This document shows, piece after piece, positions 5,807 to 12,878 of a stretch of DNA of 20,325 bases. The notes beneath the pieces are model-generated. The model was not told where the DNA came from, searched no databases, and worked only from the letters and a program-made list of their open reading frames with translations. Positions within the stretch are counted from its first letter, which is position 1, and the number at the start of each line of letters is the position of its first letter. The DNA comes from a virus. The stretch covers positions 1 through 20,325 of IMG/VR virus record IMGVR_UViG_3300042914_001429; one strand, written 5' to 3'. The position numbers and the translations under genes are program-made.

Positions 5807-6132
5807 TGTTGTTCTCCTGTAGCTTTGCGAATGGCGGCTTTTGCTTTGTCTATTACTTTACCTGCGTAAAAAGTGCCTTCGTCAAAGGAATTGGTTTCGT
5901 CAGTTACGCCGTTTTCAAAATTGCCAACGGCATCGCACATCTCAACTAACATTCGCAACGCCTCCACCAACTCAGCATTTACCTCATGCAAGCGGCGTAG
6001 TTCGGTCGCTGCATCGTGCATATTGTTTGCGCTTGGCTCCCAGCCCATACCTTCAGCGCCAAGGTTTAAACCTTGAGCATCCGCTTCCAATCTATCAGCC
6101 AGCCGCAGTGCTTCGGGTTGTTTGTCAGTCAT
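5803..6132 (-). CDS. Conserved small phage protein, 109 aa, helical
   Basis: A 109-residue acidic, largely helical protein. It opens MTDKQPEALRLADRLEADAQ and continues with AATELRRLHEVNAELVEALR, a pattern shared by many small phage proteins of Beta- and Gammaproteobacteria. The central helix has coiled-coil spacing. It overlaps the helicase stop (ATGA) and the 34-aa gene start. The function of the group is not known to me. Its position directly after the helicase gene suggests co-expression rather than a shared mechanism. Confidence 0.7.
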   Translation of the reverse strand: MTDKQPEALRLADRLEADAQGLNLGAEGMGWEPSANNMHDAATELRRLHEVNAELVEALRMLVEMCDAVGNFENGVTDETNSFDEGTFYAGKVIDKAKAAIRKATGEQQ

Positions 6133-7466
6133 TTCAATGCCTCCATCGCTATGTCGGAAATCGCTCGTTTGTCGTGCAGGGCTGCCCAGATCTTTTCGTC
6201 AACTGTCTTCTCGGCGAGTAGGATATAGACCCAGACATCTCGCACTTGACCGGAACGATGGAGCCTGCCGACGGTTTGCTCATAGAGTTCCAGCGACCAC
6301 GGCAGCGACAGAAAGACCATGTGACACCCTCCAAATTGAAGGTTAAGGCCATGTCCTGCGGACTTTGGATGCACAGCGAGTAACTCGATTTGTCCGGCGT
6401 TCCATCGTTTGATGGCGTCGGTGTCGTCGAGGGTGGCAAGCCTTGGATAGCGGCGACGAAGTTCCGCCACCTCCTCCTGAAACTGGTAAACAAGAAGCGT
6501 ATTCGCATGTTGGTTCTCCTCCAGTAGTTCGTCCAATCGATCAAACTTGTGCCCGCTAAACCAGACAGCCTCTTTGCTGTTGATGAACTGACCCGCCACG
6601 TCTGACGCCGCCCGGCTGCTGTCGTACACAAAGCCGGACGCCATCTGTTGCAACTTTGATGTAACGGCTGCTGCGTTGGCGGCTAATATCTCAGCGGTCG
6701 GAAACTGCACCACGAAGTCTTTCTTCATCTTCTCGTACGGCGCGCGGTCTTCTAATTGACAGCGCAGCTCAACGACGTGGCACTCGGGCAGCTTGTCCTT
6801 GTATTCGCCTGGCTCCAAGACGTAGGTGGCCGGCTTGATGCGCTCCATGACCAACGGCAGGGCGCCTGGGCGTGGCAACCACTCGCCGAAGTCGCGGTTC
6901 ATACATACAAAGTATTGCTGCAAGAAGGCGCCCTTGGCACGGCCAAGCAACTTCTCGTCCACAATCTTGCACTGACCGAAGACGTCTTCCAAGCCGTTGG
7001 ACGTGAACGACCCCGTCAGACCCCAGCGTATCTTGAACTGGTCGATGATCTTGTGTAGCGCCTTGAAACGTGTGCCTGACGGGTTCTTCAACTTTGTCAG
7101 CTCGTCGAACACGATCGCGTCGAAGGTCGACAGGTCTTGCTCGGCTAGCCACTGAATGTTGTCGTAGTTGGTCGCAACGATATGCGCGTCAGAATCCAGC
7201 GCCTCGCCCCGACTGCGCGGTGTACCCACAGCTGTGCGGCAGTGCAGCTCCAGCGCCCACTTGCGCGCCTCGATGGGCCAGACGTCCGTGCAAACACGCT
7301 TTGGCGCCAAGACAAGGAAACGACTGGCGTACCCGTCCTTCACCATCGCCTGCATGGCGGTCAGTGTGATTGCCGTCTTGCCTGCACCCACGGGTGCCAA
7401 GATCATCGCCCGGTCACGCTCATATAAGAAATCGGCGGCTTCGTCTTGGTACGGTCTAAGCTGCAT
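6129..7466 (-). CDS. SNF2/DEAD-like superfamily 2 DNA helicase
   Basis: A 445-residue ATPase. The start is set at Met (7466) before LRPYQDEAADFL, the usual opening of phage SNF2-type helicases, with GAGG 5 bases upstream. The longer frame to 7523 adds unsupported residues. Motif I is APVGAGKT (24-31), motif II FDEL (120-123), motif III LTGS (150-153), and motif VI QTVGRLHRSGQ (397-407) with two arginines. It probably remodels DNA or unwinds replication and recombination intermediates. In phages this family is often next to a VRR-NUC nuclease, as here (one small gene between). It overlaps upstream by 11 bases and downstream as ATGA. Motif II has DELT rather than DEAH, a usual phage variant. 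Confidence 0.9.
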   Translation of the reverse strand: MQLRPYQDEAADFLYERDRAMILAPVGAGKTAITLTAMQAMVKDGYASRFLVLAPKRVCTDVWPIEARKWALELHCRTAVGTPRSRGEALDSDAHIVATNYDNIQWLAEQDLSTFDAIVFDELTKLKNPSGTRFKALHKIIDQFKIRWGLTGSFTSNGLEDVFGQCKIVDEKLLGRAKGAFLQQYFVCMNRDFGEWLPRPGALPLVMERIKPATYVLEPGEYKDKLPECHVVELRCQLEDRAPYEKMKKDFVVQFPTAEILAANAAAVTSKLQQMASGFVYDSSRAASDVAGQFINSKEAVWFSGHKFDRLDELLEENQHANTLLVYQFQEEVAELRRRYPRLATLDDTDAIKRWNAGQIELLAVHPKSAGHGLNLQFGGCHMVFLSLPWSLELYEQTVGRLHRSGQVRDVWVYILLAEKTVDEKIWAALHDKRAISDIAMEALK

Positions 7467-7680
7467 CGTTGCCTCTGGCGCGGATAGCGTCTGCGGCGTT
7501 ATTAGCCCACTCCCACTGCTCACACACCTTCGCGCACGCCTCGCGCTCTGCGGCTGCGACTAGGGCGGCAAAGCGCTCAAGATGCCCAATATCCATCACC
7601 ACACCTAACGCCATCGTGCCGTGAAATAACCAATTGTCTTGAATAATTTTGTTAATTTGATCTCTGTCTAATCCACTCAT
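7456..7680 (-). CDS. Small phage protein with the LERFAALVAAAE helix, 74 aa
   Basis: A 74-residue protein starting at ATG 7680 with AAGGAG 7 bases upstream; the start lies 29 bases inside the nuclease gene. The N-terminus is MSGLDRDQINKIIQD. Then comes LERFAALVAAAEREACAKVC, the same helix as in the gene at 3843-4106, followed by a C-terminal AADAIRARGND. The EREACAKVCE continuation is a very common ending in small phage proteins. Function unknown. It lies between the nuclease and helicase genes, so it may be an adaptor, but this is only positional. Confidence 0.65.
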   Translation of the reverse strand: MSGLDRDQINKIIQDNWLFHGTMALGVVMDIGHLERFAALVAAAEREACAKVCEQWEWANNAADAIRARGNDAA

Positions 7681-7930
7681 CAATCATCTCCTTCGACCAT
7701 AAACAGGCGTAGTTTTGTTTTAAGCGCAACACGTCGTTGCGGAAGATCTTTTGCTGCTCTGACAACCGACCACCTTTGGTTTTCAATTCAACAAACCATG
7801 TGCTGCCATCAGGCATACAAGCGATGCGGTCACTCACTCCGCGCTGGTTGACTGACCTGAACTTGTACGTCCTACCGCCAGCGCGTTCGACCGTCCACAC
7901 AAAGTAATTTTCAATTTCGCGTTCAAGCAT
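7652..7930 (-). CDS. VRR-NUC domain nuclease
   Basis: A 92-residue protein of the PD-(D/E)XK superfamily, VRR-NUC type. Residues 31-50 contain GVSDRIAC with Asp34 and WFVELK with Glu48 and Lys50. A QQ pair at residues 59-60 lies in the following helix. These are the expected catalytic residues, and the length is normal for phage stand-alone VRR-NUC proteins. It should cleave structured or damaged DNA, possibly with the SNF2 helicase encoded two genes on. It is the first gene of the leftward operon. Its ATG sits about 7 bases after the predicted -10 element, with no Shine-Dalgarno. Confidence 0.88.
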   Translation of the reverse strand: MLEREIENYFVWTVERAGGRTYKFRSVNQRGVSDRIACMPDGSTWFVELKTKGGRLSEQQKIFRNDVLRLKQNYACLWSKEMIDEWIRQRSN

Positions 7931-7937
7931 GCTGCGA

Positions 7938-7966
7938 AATATAAGGCATCAAAAAGTATTTGACAA
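7938..7966 (-). promoter_or_regulatory. Leftward sigma70-type promoter of the nuclease/accessory operon
   Basis: On the minus strand, TTGTCA (7966-7961) and TATATT (7943-7938) are separated by exactly 17 bases. Each matches consensus at five of six positions. The predicted +1 falls at about 7931-7930, which is the start codon of the VRR-NUC gene. Its -35 hexamer shares five bases with the -35 of the rightward promoter. Confidence 0.65.
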
Positions 7967-7988
7967 GGATTATTTTAGGGTCTACAGT
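7960..7988 (+). promoter_or_regulatory. Rightward sigma70-type promoter of the replication operon
   Basis: TTGACA (7960-7965, perfect) and TACAGT (7983-7988, four of six) are separated by 17 bases. The +1 should be near 7995, giving a 27-base leader that contains GGGAG (8008-8012) 9 bases before the ATG at 8022. It would drive the Fe-S nuclease gene and those downstream. Confidence 0.65.
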
Positions 7989-8021
7989 CGAGGCTCAATC
8001 ACTACACGGGAGTACAGTTCA

Positions 8022-9140
8022 ATGTCACATTCCAATATCGTCGGCGGTTCCACCGCCAAGCGCGTCATCAACTGCCCGGCATCGGTCAAGCTCGTGCAAC
8101 AGATGCCGCCCCAACCTGAGTCCGAACACGCAGCACGCGGAACTCTCCTGCATAACGTGATCGCCGAACTGCTTGAGTTTGACAAGAAGCCCGCGCAGTG
8201 CTTGGGCGCCCAGTACAAAGATCAGACACTCACACCGGAGCTACTCGATGAAAAGATTATTCCCGCTCTCGCGCTACTCGATGAAGTCGATCCCGAAAAG
8301 AAGATGGAGTACATGGTTGAAACCCGCGTTGGCTTTGGCGATTTTTTACCAGGGGTTTTTGGCAGCACTGATTTACTTGGCCGACTTGGCAATCGCGCCG
8401 TGGTTCTTGATTGGAAGTTTGGTGATGGTGTTCTTGTGGATGCTACTGATAATCCGCAGCTCCTATTCTACGCAGCAGCAGCCATGAGAACACCGGCAGC
8501 GCAATGGATATTCGAAGGTGCTGAAGAGATCGAGTGCATCATCGTGCAGCCGCCATCGATCCGTCGTTGGGTCACAACACCTGAGCGCGTCAAGCAGTTC
8601 GAGCAAGAACTCCTCTACGCTGTGCGTCTCTCGTCATGGCCAGAGGCACCGTTTGCAACAGGCGACCACTGCCGTTGGTGCACTGCAAAACCTATTTGCC
8701 CACGCATGACCGGTGCAGCTGACCGTGCATTGAAGGTGCAGCTGACTAACCTGCCGGCAGAACAGATCGCAACACAGCTGCGTCAGGCTGATATGCTGGA
8801 AGACTACATCAAGGAACTGCGCGCGCTTGCGTTCCAGATGCTTGAGAACGACCGCCCCGTGCCCGGCTACAAACTGGTCGCCAAGCGTGGCACACGCCAG
8901 TGGGTGGACGAGGCGAAGGTCGAAGCATGGGTTGATGCGAATGGCGTAGAAGACGCCTACGAGACGAAAATTAAATCGCCTGCACAGCTTGAAAAAGTCT
9001 TGAAAAAGACTACACTAGATTTCCCGTCGGATTTGGTCGTATCGATCTCGTCGGGGAGTACGTTGGCGCCGGAGTCTGATCCGAGGCCAGCGGTTTTGCA
9101 AATCGGGAAGCAGTTGACTGCAGCCCTCTCTAAACTTTAA
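8022..9140 (+). CDS. RecB/Cas4-like Fe-S exonuclease (DUF2800 type)
   Basis: A 372-residue protein. The start is at ATG 8022 (GGGAG 9 bases before), at the typical opening MSHSNIVGGSTAKRVINCP; an earlier in-frame start at 7929 would run through the promoter. Catalytic elements of the RecB/Cas4 PD-(D/E)XK fold are His44, Glu100 (VETR), Asp117 (GSTD), Asp130-Trp-Lys132 (DWKFG) and Gln146. Cys18 plus Cys217, Cys220 and Cys226 (HCRWCTAKPIC) match the split 4Fe-4S cluster of Cas4/AddB nucleases. It probably acts as a DNA exonuclease in phage recombination or replication. It is followed 13 bases on by its usual partner gene. Confidence 0.9.
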   Translation: MSHSNIVGGSTAKRVINCPASVKLVQQMPPQPESEHAARGTLLHNVIAELLEFDKKPAQCLGAQYKDQTLTPELLDEKIIPALALLDEVDPEKKMEYMVETRVGFGDFLPGVFGSTDLLGRLGNRAVVLDWKFGDGVLVDATDNPQLLFYAAAAMRTPAAQWIFEGAEEIECIIVQPPSIRRWVTTPERVKQFEQELLYAVRLSSWPEAPFATGDHCRWCTAKPICPRMTGAADRALKVQLTNLPAEQIATQLRQADMLEDYIKELRALAFQMLENDRPVPGYKLVAKRGTRQWVDEAKVEAWVDANGVEDAYETKIKSPAQLEKVLKKTTLDFPSDLVVSISSGSTLAPESDPRPAVLQIGKQLTAALSKL

Positions 9141-9153
9141 TAGGAGTACAGTA

Positions 9154-9795
9154 ATGTCCAATATGGTCACGTTCAAAGGTGCAAACCTTCCAGCAGTATC
9201 TACCCTCTCAACCGCACTGCGCACGCTTGAGACCGAAGTCGGCCCAGCAGGCTCCGTCATCCTGAAAATGGACAAGACCGGCCACTGGGTGTTTGGTGCA
9301 GACCAAACCGAAGTCGATGACGACGCAACGTGGGCGATCAACCCGTTTTCTTTCATTCATGGCTTTATTGCTTGGGGTGAGGGTGAAGTGTTGGGTGAGA
9401 AGATGGTGTCGGTATCCGAGCCGCTGCCAGAGATGGAAGCAGCACCACCCAACGCCAAGCGTGGTTGGGAGGCGCAGGTCGGCATGTCATTGAAATGCGT
9501 CACTGGCGCCGACAAGGACATGGAAGCGCGCTACACCGTCACGTCCGTGGGTGGCAAGCGAGCTGTTCAGCAGTTGGCGGTTGCGATTGCCGAGCAGGTG
9601 GAGAAGAACCAGAGCAAGCCAGTGCCGATCGTGCGTCTCAAAAAAGACCACTACACGCACAAGTCGTATGGCCGCATCTTCACGCCGGTCTTTGAGATCG
9701 TCGAGTGGGTGTCGATGGATGGTAAAGCAGACGAGGCCGAGGAGCAGGAAGCACCTGCAGCCGAAGCCGCACCTGCCCGCCGCCGTCGCGGCTAA
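9154..9795 (+). CDS. Replication-module protein, possible ssDNA-binding partner of the DUF2800 nuclease
   Basis: A 213-residue protein with AGGAG 7 bases before the ATG. A globular body of about 180 residues (with FKGANLPAVSTLSTALRTLE near the N-terminus and a basic VRLKKDHYTHKSYGRIFTP near residue 170) is followed by a Glu/Ala-rich linker. The protein ends in ARRRRG. Genes directly after DUF2800 nucleases usually encode DUF2815-type ssDNA-binding proteins. By position this could be a functional equivalent, but the sequence does not look like the DUF2815 I know. The tail has acidic residues before the basic end, unlike the plain acidic tip of SSB. Role inferred from context. Confidence 0.75.
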   Translation: MSNMVTFKGANLPAVSTLSTALRTLETEVGPAGSVILKMDKTGHWVFGADQTEVDDDATWAINPFSFIHGFIAWGEGEVLGEKMVSVSEPLPEMEAAPPNAKRGWEAQVGMSLKCVTGADKDMEARYTVTSVGGKRAVQQLAVAIAEQVEKNQSKPVPIVRLKKDHYTHKSYGRIFTPVFEIVEWVSMDGKADEAEEQEAPAAEAAPARRRRG

Positions 9796-10018
9796 GTAGC
9801 ATGGGGGAAAGCGGATGCTGTGAGTACTGATTGTTAAGTGGGTTGAGTAGGCACACCTGTTCAGGATCAATCAGGCGCCCTGAGCCAAGCAAGGCGACAG
9901 ACGCAGCGAGTACCCCACCTTTTCTATGACCCCGGTCATCTAATCATCAGGCTCTTCCTTGGTCGGTTCGACCTGATGCTGGCAAGATGACAGGGGTCAC
10001 CCTTCTTCGATAAAAATT
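9796..10018 (+). other. 223-base gap with strong inverted-repeat structure (candidate structured RNA)
   Basis: No convincing gene lies in this gap. At 9927-9940 and 9986-9999 there are 14-base arms (TGACCCCGGTCATC and GATGACAGGGGTCA) that pair at 13 of 14 positions. Inside are CATCA/TGATG arms (9945-9949, 9974-9978) and a GGTCG-GTT-CGACC hairpin (9961-9973), giving a nested structure. Another small inverted repeat, TCAGG-CGC-CCTGA, lies further left, near 9870-9882. There is no T-tract after the outer stem, so it is not a standard terminator. It may be an mRNA processing or regulatory structure or a small RNA; strand and function are not settled. Confidence 0.45.
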
Positions 10019-10429
10019 ATGCGCGAACATGAGCTAGTCATTCAAGATTTCCTAGCCAAGAACCCCGGCTGGCGCAAACATGGTTTGCGAAAAGAAATCA
10101 ACGCTGTGATGGGTTACGACGTCGTAGGCCGCTTGGGGTTTATACCCGACGCGTTTCAAATTGACGTTGATGCGCAGTATGTGCGGCTGTTAGAAGTTGA
10201 CGGTGAATCGCACACCTTGCCGGAAAAACTATCCCTTATGTGCGACTTGTGGATGTGCTTAGATTCTTTGTCGTGGTCGATGGAACTAACAACAATAAAT
10301 TTGTTTACCGGTTCTGTAGCTATAACTTCTGATCTTCAATTCACTAAACTTTGGCACGATGGAATCGAAAACTATGTCCAATCTCTGGCTCGACTTCGAG
10401 ACGCGCAGTCGCTGCGACCTATCCTCTAA
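10019..10429 (+). CDS. Possible PD-(D/E)XK-fold phage protein
   Basis: A 136-residue protein. The start at ATG 10019 has no Shine-Dalgarno but is the first credible Met. Residues 41-70 read FIPDAFQIDVDA...RLLEVDGESHTLPEK. Asp44, Glu59 and Lys70 are spaced like the core of PD-(D/E)XK nucleases, and the layout (PDAF, then strand-E-V-D, then H, then LWMCLDSLSW) matches a group of small phage proteins I recall with EVEDTH in the same place. It overlaps the polymerase gene start by 56 bases. Nuclease activity is inferred; the central Lys is farther away than in classic family members, so this may be a degenerate or non-catalytic version. Confidence 0.65.
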   Translation: MREHELVIQDFLAKNPGWRKHGLRKEINAVMGYDVVGRLGFIPDAFQIDVDAQYVRLLEVDGESHTLPEKLSLMCDLWMCLDSLSWSMELTTINLFTGSVAITSDLQFTKLWHDGIENYVQSLARLRDAQSLRPIL

Positions 10430-12338
10430 AGGGGTTTACAACTATGCCCAAGATGGAACCACCGATGTACTTTGTATGTCGTACGCCTTTGATGAGGGCG
10501 AAGTTGTTACGTGGCAGCCCGATCAACCGTTTCCGCAATCCGTGCGCAATCACACCGGACGCATCTACGCCCACAACGCCGCCTTTGAGCGTCTCATCTT
10601 TTGGTACGTCCTACAGTGTAACTTTCAACTCGAGCAGTTCGTCTGCACCGCTGCACAAGCGCGTGCTAACTGCTTACCTGGCAGCCTTGAAGACGTCGGA
10701 CGCGCCATCTCAAGCAGCATGCGAAAAGACCACCGTGGAAGCCAGCTTATCCGACTACTTTCCGTCCCTCAAATTGATGGATCGTTTAACAATTCGCCAG
10801 AGCTGATGGCTGAGATGATCCGTTACTGCGAACAAGATGTCCGTGCCATGCGCGCGATCAGCAAGGCCATGCGCCCGCTATCTGAGCAGGAGCTGGCCGA
10901 CTACCACACGAACGAGCGCATCAACGATCGGGGCGTGCTGCTTGACCTGCCTCTGGCGCGGGCAGCTGTCCGCTATGCGAGGGACGAAAAAACTGATATT
11001 GAAATGTTGGTCGCCGACCTAACCGAAGGCCAGCTTAAGTCGGTGCGCAGCCCCAAGATGAAACAGTGGGTGATGGAGCGTGTCGGCCCGCAAGCTTTAA
11101 AGATGATGGAGACATACAAGGACGGCGACTTGAAGTATTCTATCGACAAGTCCGTACGTGCCAATTTACTGGCTTTTGCCGAGGAAAACCCCGATGAGAT
11201 TCCGACCACTGTTGCGGACGTCATTCAATGCGCAGATGACCTCTGGGCGTCGTCGGTTGCGAAGTTCAGCCGCCTTGCGAGCTTGGCAGATGAAGACGAT
11301 CACCGAGTACGAGGTGCTTTCGTATTTGCAGGAGGTTCTGCCACCGGAAGAGCTTCAAGCTATGGCGCGCAATTACACAATATGTCGCGAAAATGCGCCG
11401 AAGACCCGGATGCTGTACGGCACGCTATGGTCAGAGGCCACAGCATCACCCCAAGATTTGGAAAACGCGCTACAGATGTTCTCAAAGGAATGCTCCGGCC
11501 CGCACTGATTGCAGCGCCGGGGAAAGTCTTTGTTGGTTACGATTGGTCGGCTATTGAAGCGCGCATGACGCCGTGGCTATCTGCCGATCCGCAGGCCGAC
11601 GAGGTCTTGCAGGTCTTCCGCGATGGCCGTGACATTTACAAACGTGAGGCCGCCGGCATCTACCGCGTGCCTGAAGAAACAGTATCAAAAGAGCAACGTC
11701 AGATAGGCAAGGTCGCAATTTTGAGTTTAGGGTTTGGGGGGTCTATCGGCGCGTTTTCGGCGATGGGTCGCAATTACGGCGTTGTCCTGCCCGAGTCAGA
11801 CTCACGCCGGATTGTGGACGCATGGCGACGCGCTAACGCATGGGCCGTGCGCTACTGGACAAAACTCGAGGAGGCTTACACGCGGGCGCTACGCAATCCT
11901 GGGCGGGAGTTTACCGCCGGTCGGGTCACCTACTTGTACGACAAGCAGCATCTCTGGTACGCGCTGCCCAGTGGGCGCATCTTGTGCTATCCATTTGCTA
12001 AGTTTGAGGGTGACGAGATCACGTACGTCAAGGCGGCATGGAAACCTGCAGCGGACGCGAAAGAATGGCCACGGGCACGCTTGTGGCGCGGGCTGGCAAC
12101 AGAAAATATCACCCAAGCGGCTGCGCACGACCTGTTGCGAGAGTCACTGCACATTGCAGACGCCGAAGGGCTGTGCCCAGTAGCGCATGTTCACGATGAA
12201 ATTTTAGTAGAGTGCGACGCCGGTGATGCGGAGCGCGTCAGCGCTCGGTTGCACGAAATAATGACGACCAATCCAGCATGGGCGCCGGAGTTGCCGCTTG
12301 CTGCGGAGGGCAGCATTATGTTACGATACGGCAAGTAA
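10374..12338 (+). CDS. polA: Family A DNA polymerase (Pol I-like) with 3'-5' exonuclease domain
   Basis: A 654-residue replicative polymerase. The start at ATG 10374 gives the usual phage opening MSNLWLDFETRS; an ATG 15 bases earlier is an alternative, and both have weak ribosome sites. Exonuclease residues are Asp7/Glu9 (DFET), HNAAFE (67-72) and YCEQD (151-155). Polymerase motif A is GYDWSAIEAR (388-397, Asp390), motif B is the O helix R442-x3-K446 to SLGFGG, and motif C is HDE (607-609). No 5'-3' exonuclease domain is present. The positions equivalent to E. coli Phe762 and Tyr766 are Leu450 and Phe454. It should replicate the phage genome with the primase-helicase downstream. Confidence 0.93.
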   Translation: MSNLWLDFETRSRCDLSSKGVYNYAQDGTTDVLCMSYAFDEGEVVTWQPDQPFPQSVRNHTGRIYAHNAAFERLIFWYVLQCNFQLEQFVCTAAQARANCLPGSLEDVGRAISSSMRKDHRGSQLIRLLSVPQIDGSFNNSPELMAEMIRYCEQDVRAMRAISKAMRPLSEQELADYHTNERINDRGVLLDLPLARAAVRYARDEKTDIEMLVADLTEGQLKSVRSPKMKQWVMERVGPQALKMMETYKDGDLKYSIDKSVRANLLAFAEENPDEIPTTVADVIQCADDLWASSVAKFSRLASLADEDDHRVRGAFVFAGGSATGRASSYGAQLHNMSRKCAEDPDAVRHAMVRGHSITPRFGKRATDVLKGMLRPALIAAPGKVFVGYDWSAIEARMTPWLSADPQADEVLQVFRDGRDIYKREAAGIYRVPEETVSKEQRQIGKVAILSLGFGGSIGAFSAMGRNYGVVLPESDSRRIVDAWRRANAWAVRYWTKLEEAYTRALRNPGREFTAGRVTYLYDKQHLWYALPSGRILCYPFAKFEGDEITYVKAAWKPAADAKEWPRARLWRGLATENITQAAAHDLLRESLHIADAEGLCPVAHVHDEILVECDAGDAERVSARLHEIMTTNPAWAPELPLAAEGSIMLRYGK

Positions 12339-12354
12339 CTTTAAAAGGCCGACT

Positions 12355-12834
12355 ATGATTACGCAAAATCGACTGCGCGAGCTGTTGCAGTATGCGCCAG
12401 AAACTGGCGAATTTATGTGGAGAGTTAGCCATCCCCGCGCAAAAGTTGGAGCGATAGCGGGCGCTACCGATCATTATGGCTATGTGGTGATACGGTTGGA
12501 CGGGCACCTATATAAAGCGCATCGTTTGGCATGGCTGTACGTGCATGGCGTTTGGCCGTCAAAAAATATCGACCATATAAACCGCGTAAAAAACGATAAC
12601 CGCATGGAGAATTTGCGGCTTGCAGATCAATCCATCAACATGCACAATGTTGGCGTCCGCGTGAATAGCAAAAGCGGGGTTGCGGGCGTCACTTGGCGCG
12701 CAGATCGTAAAAAATGGAACGCGCGCATCAAAGTCGGGTACAAAAATTTCAATTTAGGTTTGTTTGAGACTATTGCGGCGGCTATCGCCGCGCGTCGCGA
12801 AGCCGAAGTACGTTTGTTGCAAGCGATCAAATAA
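12355..12834 (+). CDS. HNH homing endonuclease with AP2/ERF-type DNA-binding domain
   Basis: A 159-residue protein with AAGG 6 bases before ATG 12355. The HNH nuclease part has AHRLAW (His56), then NIDHINRVKNDNRMENLR with Asp73-His74 and Asn82/Asn86. The C-terminal part, residues about 107-145, reads SGVAGVTWRADRKKWNARI then a beta strand and LGLFET, the AP2 DNA-binding form. This pairing is typical of free-standing phage homing endonucleases. It sits between the polymerase and primase genes, 16 bases after the former, and is followed by a hairpin. No intron or intein is visible in polA, so it is an intergenic insertion. It is probably a selfish element with possible local regulatory effect. 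Confidence 0.9.
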   Translation: MITQNRLRELLQYAPETGEFMWRVSHPRAKVGAIAGATDHYGYVVIRLDGHLYKAHRLAWLYVHGVWPSKNIDHINRVKNDNRMENLRLADQSINMHNVGVRVNSKSGVAGVTWRADRKKWNARIKVGYKNFNLGLFETIAAAIAARREAEVRLLQAIK

Positions 12835-12836
12835 AA

Positions 12837-12858
12837 AAGCCGCCTGGCAGGGCGGCTT
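12837..12858. terminator. GC-rich hairpin between HNH and primase genes
   Basis: AAGCCGCC (12837-12844) and GGCGGCTT (12851-12858) form a perfect 8-bp stem with a 6-base loop. It is preceded by an A-run on the plus strand, which would be a T-run for leftward transcripts. Rightward, the following CTTC is a weak tract, so it may only attenuate transcription into the primase gene. Confidence 0.5.
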
Positions 12859-12878
12859 CTTCAACTACAAGGACTGCA

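Noticed and set aside
7168-7563. 131-codon plus-strand frame opposite the helicase gene
   Set aside because: Antisense shadow with low-complexity composition; all helicase motifs are on the minus strand.
9955-9985. GGTTCGA resembling a tRNA T-loop
   Set aside because: The flanking bases do not form a T-arm, and no acceptor or anticodon arms fit; the motif belongs to the GGTCG-GTT-CGACC hairpin.
11158-11508. 116-codon frame inside polA
   Set aside because: An out-of-frame shadow; no ribosome site, and the polymerase reads through without interruption.
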